Shown: one piece after another, positions 56,640 to 64,000 of the stretch
How the letters are laid out: the number at the start of each line of letters is the position of its first letter
Position numbering within the stretch: position 1 is the first letter of the stretch
From: Colwellia sp.
GTDB taxonomy: Bacteria > Pseudomonadota > Gammaproteobacteria > Enterobacterales > Alteromonadaceae
Assembly (NCBI RefSeq): GCF_013214175.1
Contig: NZ_JABSPA010000003.1
Coordinates: 597,518 to 661,517, forward strand
DNA length: 64,000 bases
Reading direction: 5' to 3'
Program-made: the position numbers and the translations under genes
Notes under the pieces: generated by a model
Told to the model about the DNA's origin: nothing
The model's database searches: none
What the model saw: only the letters and a program-made list of their open reading frames with translations

Positions 56640-56656
56640 TTGACGTTAACGTAAAG
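56640..56656. promoter_or_regulatory. LiuR operator in front of liuR
   Basis: TTGACGTTAACGTAAAG, an almost perfect palindrome (ACGTTAACGT core), just upstream of liuR. It fits the LiuR consensus TTTACGTNNACGTAAA as I recall it and probably controls the liu operon. Confidence 0.75.
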
Positions 56657-56819
56657 CTCGTTGGCGTTAGACCTTATCGTTGAATAACCAGTTTAAAATT
56701 CCAATCGTAAAGGGGTAACCCCAATGATTTTATAGCAATCTTGTCTATTGATGACTGTAACCGGTGAGTGTAATTAACTGCTTACACTTTATCGTTTGAA
56801 TGATGAATAAGCCTTTAAG

Positions 56820-56836
56820 TTTACGTTGGCGTAAAG
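56820..56836. promoter_or_regulatory. Second LiuR operator, toward the ivd operon
   Basis: TTTACGTTGGCGTAAAG, the same palindrome with GG in the middle. It lies 180 bp from the first and on the ivdA side, so it probably controls the rightward operon. MerR regulators bind spacer-long promoters; no clear -35/-10 is assigned. Confidence 0.7.
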
Positions 56837-56872
56837 CTATTATTAAGTTAGGCTTGAGGAATTACTAATTAT

Positions 56873-57185
56873 TATACCCAAGCAACCTCAAGATGCAGGG
56901 TTCAGCTGGAATTAGAAACGTCTTTAGACAAGGCATTGATTGAAGAGAATGGTTATTCAGGAGAATATGCTCCTGCATTCTCTAAGAAGCTACATCCATG
57001 TAGCGTCCTTCTCGAAATCAATAACGATGGATAAAACGTTTCTAAACCAGCCCTAGGGGACTATTGAGCAAATCATATTCATTGTTGCGTATGTAATTAA
57101 GGGAATAACCATTAATAAAATACGCGCCTTGATTATGAATCGCTCAGTCGTCCTGAAACGAGCATCTTGAAGTAGCTTGGGTATA
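56873..57185. repeat. MITE-like repeat, copy B, in the liuR-ivdA region
   Basis: A 313-bp element with 24-bp inverted ends (56873-56896 and 57162-57185; 22 of 24 match; outer TATACCCAAGC). Inside are nested arms AGAAACGT near 56915 and ACGTTTCT near 57036, and the core AAGGCATTGATTGAAG..ATCAATAACG shared with copy A. It lies between the LiuR operators and ivdA, ending 13 bp before the ivdA ATG. Confidence 0.8.
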
Positions 57186-57198
57186 TATCTGATTAAAT

Positions 57199-58413
57199 TT
57201 GTTGGAGAACCGAATGTCATCACCTGATCCTATTGTTATTGTTTCCGCGGTAAGAACCCCTATGGGCGGCTTTGGCGGTTGCTTTGCAAGTGTTACTGCC
57301 CCTGAGTTAGGCGCCAGTGCAATTAAAGCAGCAGTAGCACAAGCTAACGTAGCAACTGACCAAATTGACGAGGTCATTATGGGCTGTGTTTTGCCTGCTG
57401 GCTTAAAACAAGCACCAGCACGACAAGCAGCCATTGCCGCTGATTTATCTTTATCTACGGTTTGTACCACAATTAACAAAGTTTGTGGTTCAGGTATGAA
57501 AGCGGCCATGCAAGCACATGATGCCTTACTTGCCGGCTCTATTGATGTAGCCGTTGCTGGCGGTATGGAAAGTATGAGTAATGCGCCCTATATATTACCC
57601 AAAGTAAGAACAGGTTTACGTATGGGACATGGCCAAGTTATTGATCATATGATGCAAGATGGTTTAGAAAATGCTTATGATGGCATCTCTATGGGCTGTT
57701 TCGCTCAAGATACTGCCGATGAAGCAAGCTTTACTCGTGAAGCTATGGATGAGTTTGCTATCCGTTCACTTTCTCGTGCCAATGCTGCCATTGAAAGTGG
57801 TGCTTTTAAAAATGAGATCACACCAGTTACTGTGACTAATCGACGTAAAGAAACGCTTATTGATACCGATGAACAACCTGGCAATGCTCGCCCAGATAAA
57901 ATTCCGTCATTGCGCGCAGTCTTTAAAAAAGGCGGCACTATTACCGCAGCAAACTCTAGTTCAATTTCTGACGGCGCTGCAGCGCTAGTGATGATGAAAT
58001 TATCAGAAGCGAATAAACGTGGTCTAACACCACTTTGTAAGATTGTTGCTCATGCAACTCACGCACAAGCACCAAGCGAATTTACTGTTGCCCCGGTAGG
58101 CGCTATGACCAAAGTATTAGCTAAAGCAAATTGGACAACAGCAGATGTTGATCTGTTTGAAATCAACGAAGCCTTTGCCATGGTAACTATGCTTGCGGTT
58201 AAAAATATGTCGCTAGATATTAATAAGGTCAACATTCACGGTGGTGCCTGTGCATTAGGGCATCCATTAGGCGCAAGTGGCGCACGTATTATGGTGACTT
58301 TGATTCATGCATTGAAAAATAAAGGCTTAGCTGATGGTAGTAAGCCAAAAGGTGTTGCTTCTCTTTGTATTGGCGGCGGTGAAGCTACTGCTATAGCCCT
58401 TGAATTAATGTAG
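57199..58413 (+). CDS. ivdA: Acetyl-CoA acetyltransferase / 3-ketoacyl-CoA thiolase
   Basis: Thiolase of 404 residues. Active-site cysteine in NKVCGSGMKAAM (about residue 95), catalytic histidine in GGACALGHPLGASGARI, and second cysteine in SLCIGGGEATAIAL. In this operon it likely cleaves 2-methylacetoacetyl-CoA (isoleucine) and also acetoacetyl-CoA. First gene of the rightward operon; ribosome-binding site TGGAGAA directly follows a MITE-like element. Confidence 0.93.
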   Translation: MLENRMSSPDPIVIVSAVRTPMGGFGGCFASVTAPELGASAIKAAVAQANVATDQIDEVIMGCVLPAGLKQAPARQAAIAADLSLSTVCTTINKVCGSGMKAAMQAHDALLAGSIDVAVAGGMESMSNAPYILPKVRTGLRMGHGQVIDHMMQDGLENAYDGISMGCFAQDTADEASFTREAMDEFAIRSLSRANAAIESGAFKNEITPVTVTNRRKETLIDTDEQPGNARPDKIPSLRAVFKKGGTITAANSSSISDGAAALVMMKLSEANKRGLTPLCKIVAHATHAQAPSEFTVAPVGAMTKVLAKANWTTADVDLFEINEAFAMVTMLAVKNMSLDINKVNIHGGACALGHPLGASGARIMVTLIHALKNKGLADGSKPKGVASLCIGGGEATAIALELM

Positions 58414-58422
58414 GAGTAAACC

Positions 58423-59580
58423 ATGAATTTTGATTTAACCGAAGACCAGAAAATGTTTGCGGATACCGCCAAGCAATTTAGCGACAGCGAATTATTACCA
58501 AATGCCGCTAAGTGGGACTTAGAACATACTTTTCCAAAAGATGTTATCACTAAAGCGGGCGAGTTAGGTTTTTGTGGTTTATATGCACCAGAAGATGCCG
58601 GTGGTTTAGGGCTAAGTCGATTAGACTCATCAATAATTTTTGAACAACTCTCCATGGGTTGTACCACCACAACGGCCATGATGACTATTCATAATATGGC
58701 AACATGGATGATTGCCACTTGGGGCACTGAAACAGTAAAAGCAGCATGGTGCCCTGAGTTAGTTACCGGGGAAAAGTTAGCTTCTTATTGTTTAACTGAA
58801 CCAGGCTCTGGCTCTGATGCGGCATCACTGCGCACCAGTGCAAAAGTTGATGGTGATCATTATATTATTAATGGTTCAAAAATGTTTATCTCAGGTGCCG
58901 GTGAAACTGATGTTTTAGTTGTTATGGTACGTACAGGTGAAGCAGGGGCAAAAGGTATTTCTGCCGTGGTTATTCCAGCTGACGCCGAGGGTGTTATTTA
59001 TGGTAAAGCCGAAGATAAGATGGGCTGGAATGCTCAGCCTACCAAGCAAATTACTTTTGATAATGTCAAAATTCCACGAGAGAACTTACTTGCCAAAGAA
59101 GGCGAAGGTTTTTCTCTCGCCATGAAAGGACTTGATGGTGGACGTATTAATATTGCCACTTGTTCGATTGGTACTGCCCAGCAAGCATTAAATAGCGCTA
59201 TGGCATATATGCAAGAACGAGAACAGTTTGGTAAACCCATTGCTGCTTTTCAAGGGTTACAATTTAAACTTGCCGATATGGCAACTGAGTTGGTTGCCGC
59301 GAGACAACTTGTGCGCTTAGCCGCTTATAAATTAGATCAAAATGATCCAGAGAAAACAGCCTATTGTGCTATGGCAAAACGCTTTGCTACGGATATAGGT
59401 TTTCAAGTTTGTGATGCTGCCCTACAAATCCATGGCGGCTATGGCTATATGAAAGAATACCCTTTAGAGCGTCACTTTAGAGATGTACGAGTCCATCAAA
59501 TCCTTGAAGGTACCAATGAAATCATGCGGGTAATTATTGCTAGAAGGTTATTAACCGAAGGGGCAGGGCAAATACTCTAG
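58423..59580 (+). CDS. ivdC: Acyl-CoA dehydrogenase (isobutyryl/2-methylbutyryl-CoA)
   Basis: FAD-dependent dehydrogenase of 385 residues. YCLTEPGSGSDAASL and MFISGAG are the FAD-site motifs; catalytic glutamate is in ILEGTNEIMRVIIA, the usual C-terminal position, unlike LiuA. Context points to isobutyryl- or 2-methylbutyryl-CoA as substrate. It begins nine bases after the thiolase; in many relatives methylmalonate-semialdehyde dehydrogenase lies in this gap. Confidence 0.92.
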   Translation: MNFDLTEDQKMFADTAKQFSDSELLPNAAKWDLEHTFPKDVITKAGELGFCGLYAPEDAGGLGLSRLDSSIIFEQLSMGCTTTTAMMTIHNMATWMIATWGTETVKAAWCPELVTGEKLASYCLTEPGSGSDAASLRTSAKVDGDHYIINGSKMFISGAGETDVLVVMVRTGEAGAKGISAVVIPADAEGVIYGKAEDKMGWNAQPTKQITFDNVKIPRENLLAKEGEGFSLAMKGLDGGRINIATCSIGTAQQALNSAMAYMQEREQFGKPIAAFQGLQFKLADMATELVAARQLVRLAAYKLDQNDPEKTAYCAMAKRFATDIGFQVCDAALQIHGGYGYMKEYPLERHFRDVRVHQILEGTNEIMRVIIARRLLTEGAGQIL

Positions 59581-59680
59581 CTAAAACTAGCAAAGCACAT
59601 TTTATCAGTAACGCTAAGCTATCAATAATATTAGCGTTAAATAAAAATAAATATAAAAAGCACCTAGCAAAGGAAATCTA

Positions 59681-60469
59681 ATGTCTGATTATTCATCACA
59701 GTTTTTAAAGGTAGAAGTAATTGACCATACTGCCGTTGTCACCTTTAATAACCCTCCAGCGCACACTTGGACTGCACAAAGTTTGGCAGACTTGAGTGAT
59801 TTAGTTTTGTCGCTCAATGAAGACAAAAATATATACGCTTTGGTGTTAACAGGGGATGGCGCTAAGTTCTTTTCTGCGGGTGCCGACCTTAATGTTTTCG
59901 CCGATGGTGATAAACAAGTAGCTAAAGAGATGAGTGATATCTTTGCTCAGGCATTTGAGACCTTAGCTGCTTTTCGTGGTGTTTCAATTTCTGCCATTAA
60001 TGGTTATGCCATGGGTGGAGGCCTAGAAGTCGCCTTAGCTTGTGATATTCGTATTGTCGAAGAACATGCCGTAATGGCATTGCCAGAAGCAAGTGTTGGT
60101 TTATTACCTTGTGCTGGTGGTACACAAAATTTAGCACTGTTAGTCGGTGAAGGCTGGGCTAAGCGCATGATTTTATGTGGTGAACGCCTTGATGCTGATA
60201 AAGCATTAAAAGTTGGTTTAGTTGAAGAGGTTGTTGCTCAAGGTGAAGGTAAATCTGCGGCAATCGCTTTAGCGGCTAAAGTCGCCAAGCAAAGCCCCGT
60301 AGCGGTAAGCGTTTGTAAGCGTTTAATTCAAAAAAATAGAATCATGCCTATTAATAAAGTATTGATACAAGAGCGACAAGCTTTTGTCGATTTATTTGAT
60401 TCACTTGATCAAAAAGAAGGCGTACAAGCTTTTCTAGATAAACGTAAGCCTGTTTGGCTAAATAAGTAG
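59681..60469 (+). CDS. ivdD: Enoyl-CoA hydratase
   Basis: Crotonase-family hydratase, 262 residues. Oxyanion-loop motifs KFFSAGADLNVF and INGYAMGGGLEVALACDI; catalytic glutamate in LPEASVGLLPCAGGTQ. Likely hydrates methacrylyl- and tiglyl-CoA. Spacer of 100 bp precedes it, with ribosome-binding site AAAGGAAA. Confidence 0.9.
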   Translation: MSDYSSQFLKVEVIDHTAVVTFNNPPAHTWTAQSLADLSDLVLSLNEDKNIYALVLTGDGAKFFSAGADLNVFADGDKQVAKEMSDIFAQAFETLAAFRGVSISAINGYAMGGGLEVALACDIRIVEEHAVMALPEASVGLLPCAGGTQNLALLVGEGWAKRMILCGERLDADKALKVGLVEEVVAQGEGKSAAIALAAKVAKQSPVAVSVCKRLIQKNRIMPINKVLIQERQAFVDLFDSLDQKEGVQAFLDKRKPVWLNK

Positions 60470-60514
60470 TATCAATACTTTAAATAGCTAAACAGCCTAT
60501 AAATAGGAAAAAAT

Positions 60515-61687
60515 ATGACTGATGTAGTTCTTTTTCATGAACTTAATTGTGATAACGGTAAAAAGGTTGGTGTAATCACCCTTAATTCACCTAAATCACT
60601 TAATGCCTTAAGTGGCGAGATGATCGGCCTACTGTACCCGCAGTTACTTACCTGGCAACAGCAAGAAGACATTGCCGCGGTGTTTTTACAGGGAGAAGGT
60701 GAGAAATCTTTTTGTGCTGGCGGCGATATAGTGCATTTATATGAGGCGATGAAAGATAATGCGCTGAAAAATAGCATTAGCAGTGAAGATAAAATTAAAG
60801 CGCTGATTACAAATAAAAATTTCGCACCAGAAATTGAAGATTATTTTACCCAAGAATACCAATTAGATTATTTAATTCACACCTTTAACAAACCCTTTAT
60901 TGTTTGGGGTAGTGGTATTGTCATGGGTGGTGGTTTGGGCATGCTTGTTGGCGGCAGCCATAGGGTTGTTACTGAAAGCTCACGTATTGCCATGCCTGAA
61001 ATTGGTATTGGTTTATTTCCTGATGTCGGCGGTAGCTACTTTTTAAATAAAATGCCTGCAGGTTGTGGTTTATTTCTTGCCCTAACAGGTGCATCAATCA
61101 ATGCGGCTGATGCCAAGTTTTGCCAGCTTGCTGATTATTTTATTGAGCAGCAATTCAAAGATAATTTTCTTAATCAACTTAAAATGATTAACTGGGGCGA
61201 GACAATCCCATTAAATCACGATAAAGCTTCGCAACTATTACAAGAGTTTGAACAAGGCTCAGTAAGTAAACTGCCAACATCATTCTTAAGAGAGCATCAA
61301 GCATTAATAACTCAGTTAGTTGAAAAGCAAGACTTGAGCGAAATTGTCGCTGCTATCTTAAGTGTTGAAATAGAAGATAAGTGGTTTAACAGAGCACAAA
61401 AGTCGTTGAAAAGAGGCAGTGCTTTAAGTGCACAACTTGCCTATTCGCAATTGCAACTAGGTAAAGGCATGCCATTGGCTGATTGCTTTCGTATGGAGTT
61501 AAACTTAGCTGTTAAATGTGGTCACTTTGGAGAATTTCTTGAAGGTGTTAGAGCATTATTAATCGATAAAGATAATAGTCCTCAATGGCAATACTCGTCA
61601 GTTGAGGCAATTGATAGCAAGGTAGTGGATTGGTTTTTCGAGTCTAAATGGTCAGCAGTAGAACATCCGCTGGCTAAACTTGGCTAA
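60515..61687 (+). CDS. ivdE: 3-hydroxyisobutyryl-CoA hydrolase
   Basis: Crotonase-superfamily thioesterase giving 3-hydroxyisobutyrate from its CoA ester in valine degradation. The 390 residues are longer than hydratases, with KSFCAGGDIVHLYEAMK, WGSGIVMGGGLGMLVGG and MPEIGIGLFPDVGGSYFL. The C-terminal half continues as typical of HIBCH. Follows ivdD by 45 bp. Confidence 0.94.
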   Translation: MTDVVLFHELNCDNGKKVGVITLNSPKSLNALSGEMIGLLYPQLLTWQQQEDIAAVFLQGEGEKSFCAGGDIVHLYEAMKDNALKNSISSEDKIKALITNKNFAPEIEDYFTQEYQLDYLIHTFNKPFIVWGSGIVMGGGLGMLVGGSHRVVTESSRIAMPEIGIGLFPDVGGSYFLNKMPAGCGLFLALTGASINAADAKFCQLADYFIEQQFKDNFLNQLKMINWGETIPLNHDKASQLLQEFEQGSVSKLPTSFLREHQALITQLVEKQDLSEIVAAILSVEIEDKWFNRAQKSLKRGSALSAQLAYSQLQLGKGMPLADCFRMELNLAVKCGHFGEFLEGVRALLIDKDNSPQWQYSSVEAIDSKVVDWFFESKWSAVEHPLAKLG

Positions 61688-61788
61688 CTATTAGCTAACA
61701 CAGAGTTAAACCACAGAGTTAGTGCTGGGTTAGCACCTAGTTATTAGATAAGACATATAACAACTGTAATATTTTTAAAGGAAACATC

Positions 61789-62679
61789 ATGGCAAATATC
61801 GCTTTTATTGGTTTAGGTAATATGGGCGGCCCAATGGCTATTAACTTAGTTAAAGCAGGTCACCAAGTTTGTGTTTTTGATCTTTCAGCTGTAGCTGTGG
61901 CTCATGTTGTTGAAGCCGGCGCTAGTACCAAGGATAGTGCTATAGCATGTGTACAAGGTGCACAATTTGTTATCTCAATGCTACCGGCAGGCAAACATGT
62001 TGATGCAGTTTACCTAGCAGAAAAAAACGGCCTGATTAACCATATTGAGCCAAGCACGCTAGTCATAGACTCATCAACTATTGATGCCGCTACCTCATGC
62101 AAAGTAGCTAAAGCACTGGCCGAAAAAAATATCAATTTTGTTGATGCACCCGTTTCAGGCGGTGTGGGTGGTGCAGTAGCAGGCACGTTAAGCTTTATGG
62201 TCGGCGGCAGCAGTAAAGAGTTTTCCCAAGCCGAACCAATCCTTGACGCCATGGGCAAGAATATTTTCCATGCCGGTGAACATGGCGCTGGGCAAATCGC
62301 CAAAGTATGTAATAACATGCTGTTGTCGGTATTAATGGTAGGTACTAGTGAAGCATTACAATTGGGCCTTGCCAATGGCTTAGACCCTAAGGTTCTATCA
62401 AATATCATGAGTAAAAGCTCAGGTAGTAACTGGACCCTTGATGTTTATAACCCATGCCCAGATGTAATGGAAAATGTACCAGCATCGAATGATTATCAAG
62501 GTGGCTTTATGGTTGATCTAATGGCTAAAGATTTAGGTTTAGCTATGGAAACTTCATTAGCAAGCCAATCGTCTACCCCTATGGGAGCGTTAGCGCGAAG
62601 TTTATACGCTATGCATGCAGCTTCAGGAAACGGTAGTAAAGATTTCTCCAGTATTTTTAATCTATTTAATAAAAGCTAA
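61789..62679 (+). CDS. mmsB: 3-hydroxyisobutyrate dehydrogenase
   Basis: NAD-dependent oxidation of 3-hydroxyisobutyrate to methylmalonate semialdehyde. The 296-residue beta-hydroxyacid dehydrogenase shows FIGLGNMGGPMAINLVKAG (NAD fold), VDAPVSGGVGGAVAGTL and the catalytic lysine in HGAGQIAKVCNNM. Also named ivdF in related species. The product's own dehydrogenase (mmsA) is not in this window. Confidence 0.95.
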   Translation: MANIAFIGLGNMGGPMAINLVKAGHQVCVFDLSAVAVAHVVEAGASTKDSAIACVQGAQFVISMLPAGKHVDAVYLAEKNGLINHIEPSTLVIDSSTIDAATSCKVAKALAEKNINFVDAPVSGGVGGAVAGTLSFMVGGSSKEFSQAEPILDAMGKNIFHAGEHGAGQIAKVCNNMLLSVLMVGTSEALQLGLANGLDPKVLSNIMSKSSGSNWTLDVYNPCPDVMENVPASNDYQGGFMVDLMAKDLGLAMETSLASQSSTPMGALARSLYAMHAASGNGSKDFSSIFNLFNKS

Positions 62680-62689
62680 GTTGAGACAA

Positions 62690-63460
62690 ATGAAATTACA
62701 AGATAAAACAATCGTTATAACCGGTGGTGGTCAAGGTTTAGGCCTGACAATGGCAATAAGCTTTGCACAATCAGGCGCGAATATCGCATTGATCGATTTA
62801 AATGAAGAGCAATTAAAAGAAAGCGTTAAGCAAGTTACTGCAGCGGGCGATGAAAATATAAAAGTTAACTACTACATAGCGAATGTCAGTAAAGAAGCTG
62901 AAGTAGAAGAAACCTTCCAACAAATTAATAAAGACTTCGATGGTATCGATGGCTTAGTTAATAATGCGGGAATATTACGTGACGGCATGTTTGTCAAAGC
63001 TAAAGACGGTGTTGTCGCTAAGAAGATGTCCTTAGCAAGCTTTCAATCGGTAATTGACGTTAACCTTACCGGGGTATTTTTATGTGGCCGTGAAGCCGCA
63101 GTTCATATGATTGAAGGACGTAGAAAAGGCGTCATTATTAATATGTCTTCAATTGCCCGTGGCGGTAATATGGGACAAACCAACTATGCGGCCTCAAAAG
63201 CGGGCGTAGTTGCGATGACAACAACTTGGGCACGAGAGCTTGGCCGTCACGGTATTCGTGTTGGCGCTATTGCACCTGGTGTGATCCGAACAGCCATGAC
63301 AGATGCAATGAAACCAGAGATGCGCGACCGGTTAGAGAAAATGAAACCTGTTGGTCGTTTAGGTGAAGCAGAAGAAATTGCTCATACAGCAAAATACATC
63401 TTTGAAAATGAATTCTTCACTGGTCGTGTTGTTGAAATTGATGGCGGTCTTTGCATGTAG
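62690..63460 (+). CDS. ivdG: SDR-family 3-hydroxyacyl-CoA dehydrogenase (FabG-like)
   Basis: Short-chain dehydrogenase of 256 residues from ATG 62690 (an upstream in-frame ATG lies inside mmsB). NAD-binding TGGGQGLGLTMA, NNAGIL and catalytic YAASKAG (Tyr and Lys) with the serine in NMSSIAR. Operon position suggests oxidation of 2-methyl-3-hydroxybutyryl-CoA in isoleucine breakdown; the family alone would allow a FabG role. Starts ten bases after mmsB. Confidence 0.88.
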   Translation: MKLQDKTIVITGGGQGLGLTMAISFAQSGANIALIDLNEEQLKESVKQVTAAGDENIKVNYYIANVSKEAEVEETFQQINKDFDGIDGLVNNAGILRDGMFVKAKDGVVAKKMSLASFQSVIDVNLTGVFLCGREAAVHMIEGRRKGVIINMSSIARGGNMGQTNYAASKAGVVAMTTTWARELGRHGIRVGAIAPGVIRTAMTDAMKPEMRDRLEKMKPVGRLGEAEEIAHTAKYIFENEFFTGRVVEIDGGLCM

Positions 63461-63515
63461 TTTGTCTCATTACGAACTACTACTTGTTATTTGAGCGATA
63501 TTTAATCGGTTTATT

Positions 63516-63550
63516 ATTGGTTTGTTCGATCTTTGAACGAACGAACCAAT
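63516..63550. repeat. Stem-loop between ivdG and the rRNA promoter
   Basis: Twelve-base arms ATTGGTTTGTTC (63516-63527) and GAACGAACCAAT (63539-63550) with one G-T pair. No T-run follows; it may end the ivd operon or insulate it from the rRNA promoter. Confidence 0.55.
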
Positions 63551-63610
63551 ATTAGTAAAAAACTAAAAATAACCCTTGATCAAAAATGAACACTCTCTAT
63601 AATGCGCCCC
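63550..63610 (+). promoter_or_regulatory. rRNA operon promoter P1
   Basis: TTGATC (63576-63581), 16-base spacer, TATAAT (63598-63603), GC-rich discriminator GCGCCCC and an A/T-rich UP-like tract just upstream. These are the marks of a stringently controlled rRNA promoter. Confidence 0.82.
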
Positions 63611-63750
63611 AGTTCCAAGGGGTTCACGCAAATTGAATCATCAAAGAACTGTTTTGATAAGTTATCTACTTGCTTTTAAGCTAAATCAGTTAACTTAACG
63701 TTGGGTTTTAAAGTGTTTTAAAATACTTTACTTTTAATTAAGAAAAAACG

Positions 63751-63785
63751 TTGACTTCAAAACTCGGAAGCGTATTATACGCATC
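63751..63785 (+). promoter_or_regulatory. rRNA operon promoter P2
   Basis: TTGACT (63751-63756), 16-base spacer and TATTAT (63773-63778), about 175 bp after P1, as in the two-promoter arrangement of enterobacterial rRNA operons. Confidence 0.7.
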
Positions 63786-64000
63786 CTGCTTCGGGGCTAC
63801 AGCAACGAGCAGCACTGATTAACCACACGGTTTTCAGTTAAGGTGAAGAGCGAATGCGACTCTCATCTACGTTTCAATCGAAACGTTTTCTTTAACAATT
63901 AGTTATCATGCAATTTGTGTGGACACTCACATTAATGTTGTTTTACATAGTTTGACTCTTTCGAGAGGAAAACAAAAACGCTTAATGAATGATGTTCATG
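63786..64000 (+). other. rRNA operon leader with boxB-like hairpin and boxA
   Basis: ACGTTTC-AATC-GAAACGT (63869-63886) forms a boxB-like hairpin directly before TTCTTTAACAATTA (63888-63901), the boxA antitermination site, then a stretch resembling the E. coli leader after boxA (GTGTGGACACTC). The mature 16S 5' end (usually AGAGTTTGATC) is not reached before base 64000. Confidence 0.85.

Noticed and set aside
63786..64000. 5' end of 16S rRNA
   Set aside because: The boxA leader is present but the conserved 16S start is not reached within the window.

Overview
The window is a stretch of chromosome from an AT-rich marine gammaproteobacterium, most likely Colwellia or a close relative in the Alteromonadales. 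The case rests on gene order (map, rpsB-tsf-pyrH-frr-uppS-cdsA-dxr-rseP-bamA-skp-lpxD-fabZ-lpxA-lpxB-rnhB-dnaE-accA-tilS; then seqA-pgm divergent from ybfF, ybfE, fldA and fur), on LiuR/PsrA-type control of catabolic genes, and on protein similarity as I recall it. No database search was possible. I see no phage, integrase, transposase, CRISPR array or defence island; the DNA looks like ordinary core chromosome.

Layout. 1-1912 (mostly minus strand): the very start of a probable glnD, map, a MITE-like repeat, and a DsbA-fold protein. 2041-24462 (plus): translation factors (S2, EF-Ts, ribosome recycling factor), UMP kinase, undecaprenyl and CDP-diglyceride lipid synthesis, DXP reductoisomerase, the envelope-stress protease RseP, BamA and Skp, the lipid A genes, RNase HII, DNA polymerase III alpha, acetyl-CoA carboxylase alpha and TilS. 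24672-32042: SstT, a PhnA-family protein, Fur/flavodoxin/YbfE/DUF2788/YbfF on minus, then SeqA and phosphoglucomutase on plus. 32197-36187: a branched-chain 2-oxoacid dehydrogenase operon (E1 alpha, E1 beta, E2, no E3) behind a LiuR-like site. 36505-47133: an ACE-like M2 metallopeptidase lipoprotein, PsrA, an RhlE-type helicase with an unknown zinc-ribbon neighbour, a diguanylate cyclase, a KefB-type antiporter, a patatin-like lipase, and a small secreted DUF3718 protein behind a convincing c-di-GMP-I riboswitch. 47526-56609 (minus): the leucine degradation operon liuR-liuABCDE-scoAB. 57199-63460 (plus): the isoleucine/valine degradation operon. 63550-64000: tandem rRNA promoters and the boxA leader of an rRNA operon; 16S itself lies beyond the window.

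How it fits together. The bkd complex makes branched acyl-CoAs. The liu operon takes isovaleryl-CoA to acetyl-CoA and acetoacetate, which ScoAB activates. The ivd operon handles isobutyryl- and 2-methylbutyryl-CoA. LiuR-like palindromes stand before bkd and between liuR and ivdA, so one regulator probably ties all three together.

The most unusual structure is at the level of DNA. Four places carry direct tandem duplications with periods of 84-102 bp at gene ends: the rseP 3' end, the bamA mature N-terminus, the PhnA-gene 3' end, and the bkdA1/bkdA2 junction. The last leaves two tandem 28-codon mini-ORFs with stop, ribosome-binding and start signals intact. In addition there are short minisatellites (lpxA-lpxB, tilS-sstT) and a family of MITE-like elements with ATACCA-type inverted ends. 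No wholly new gene system is evident.
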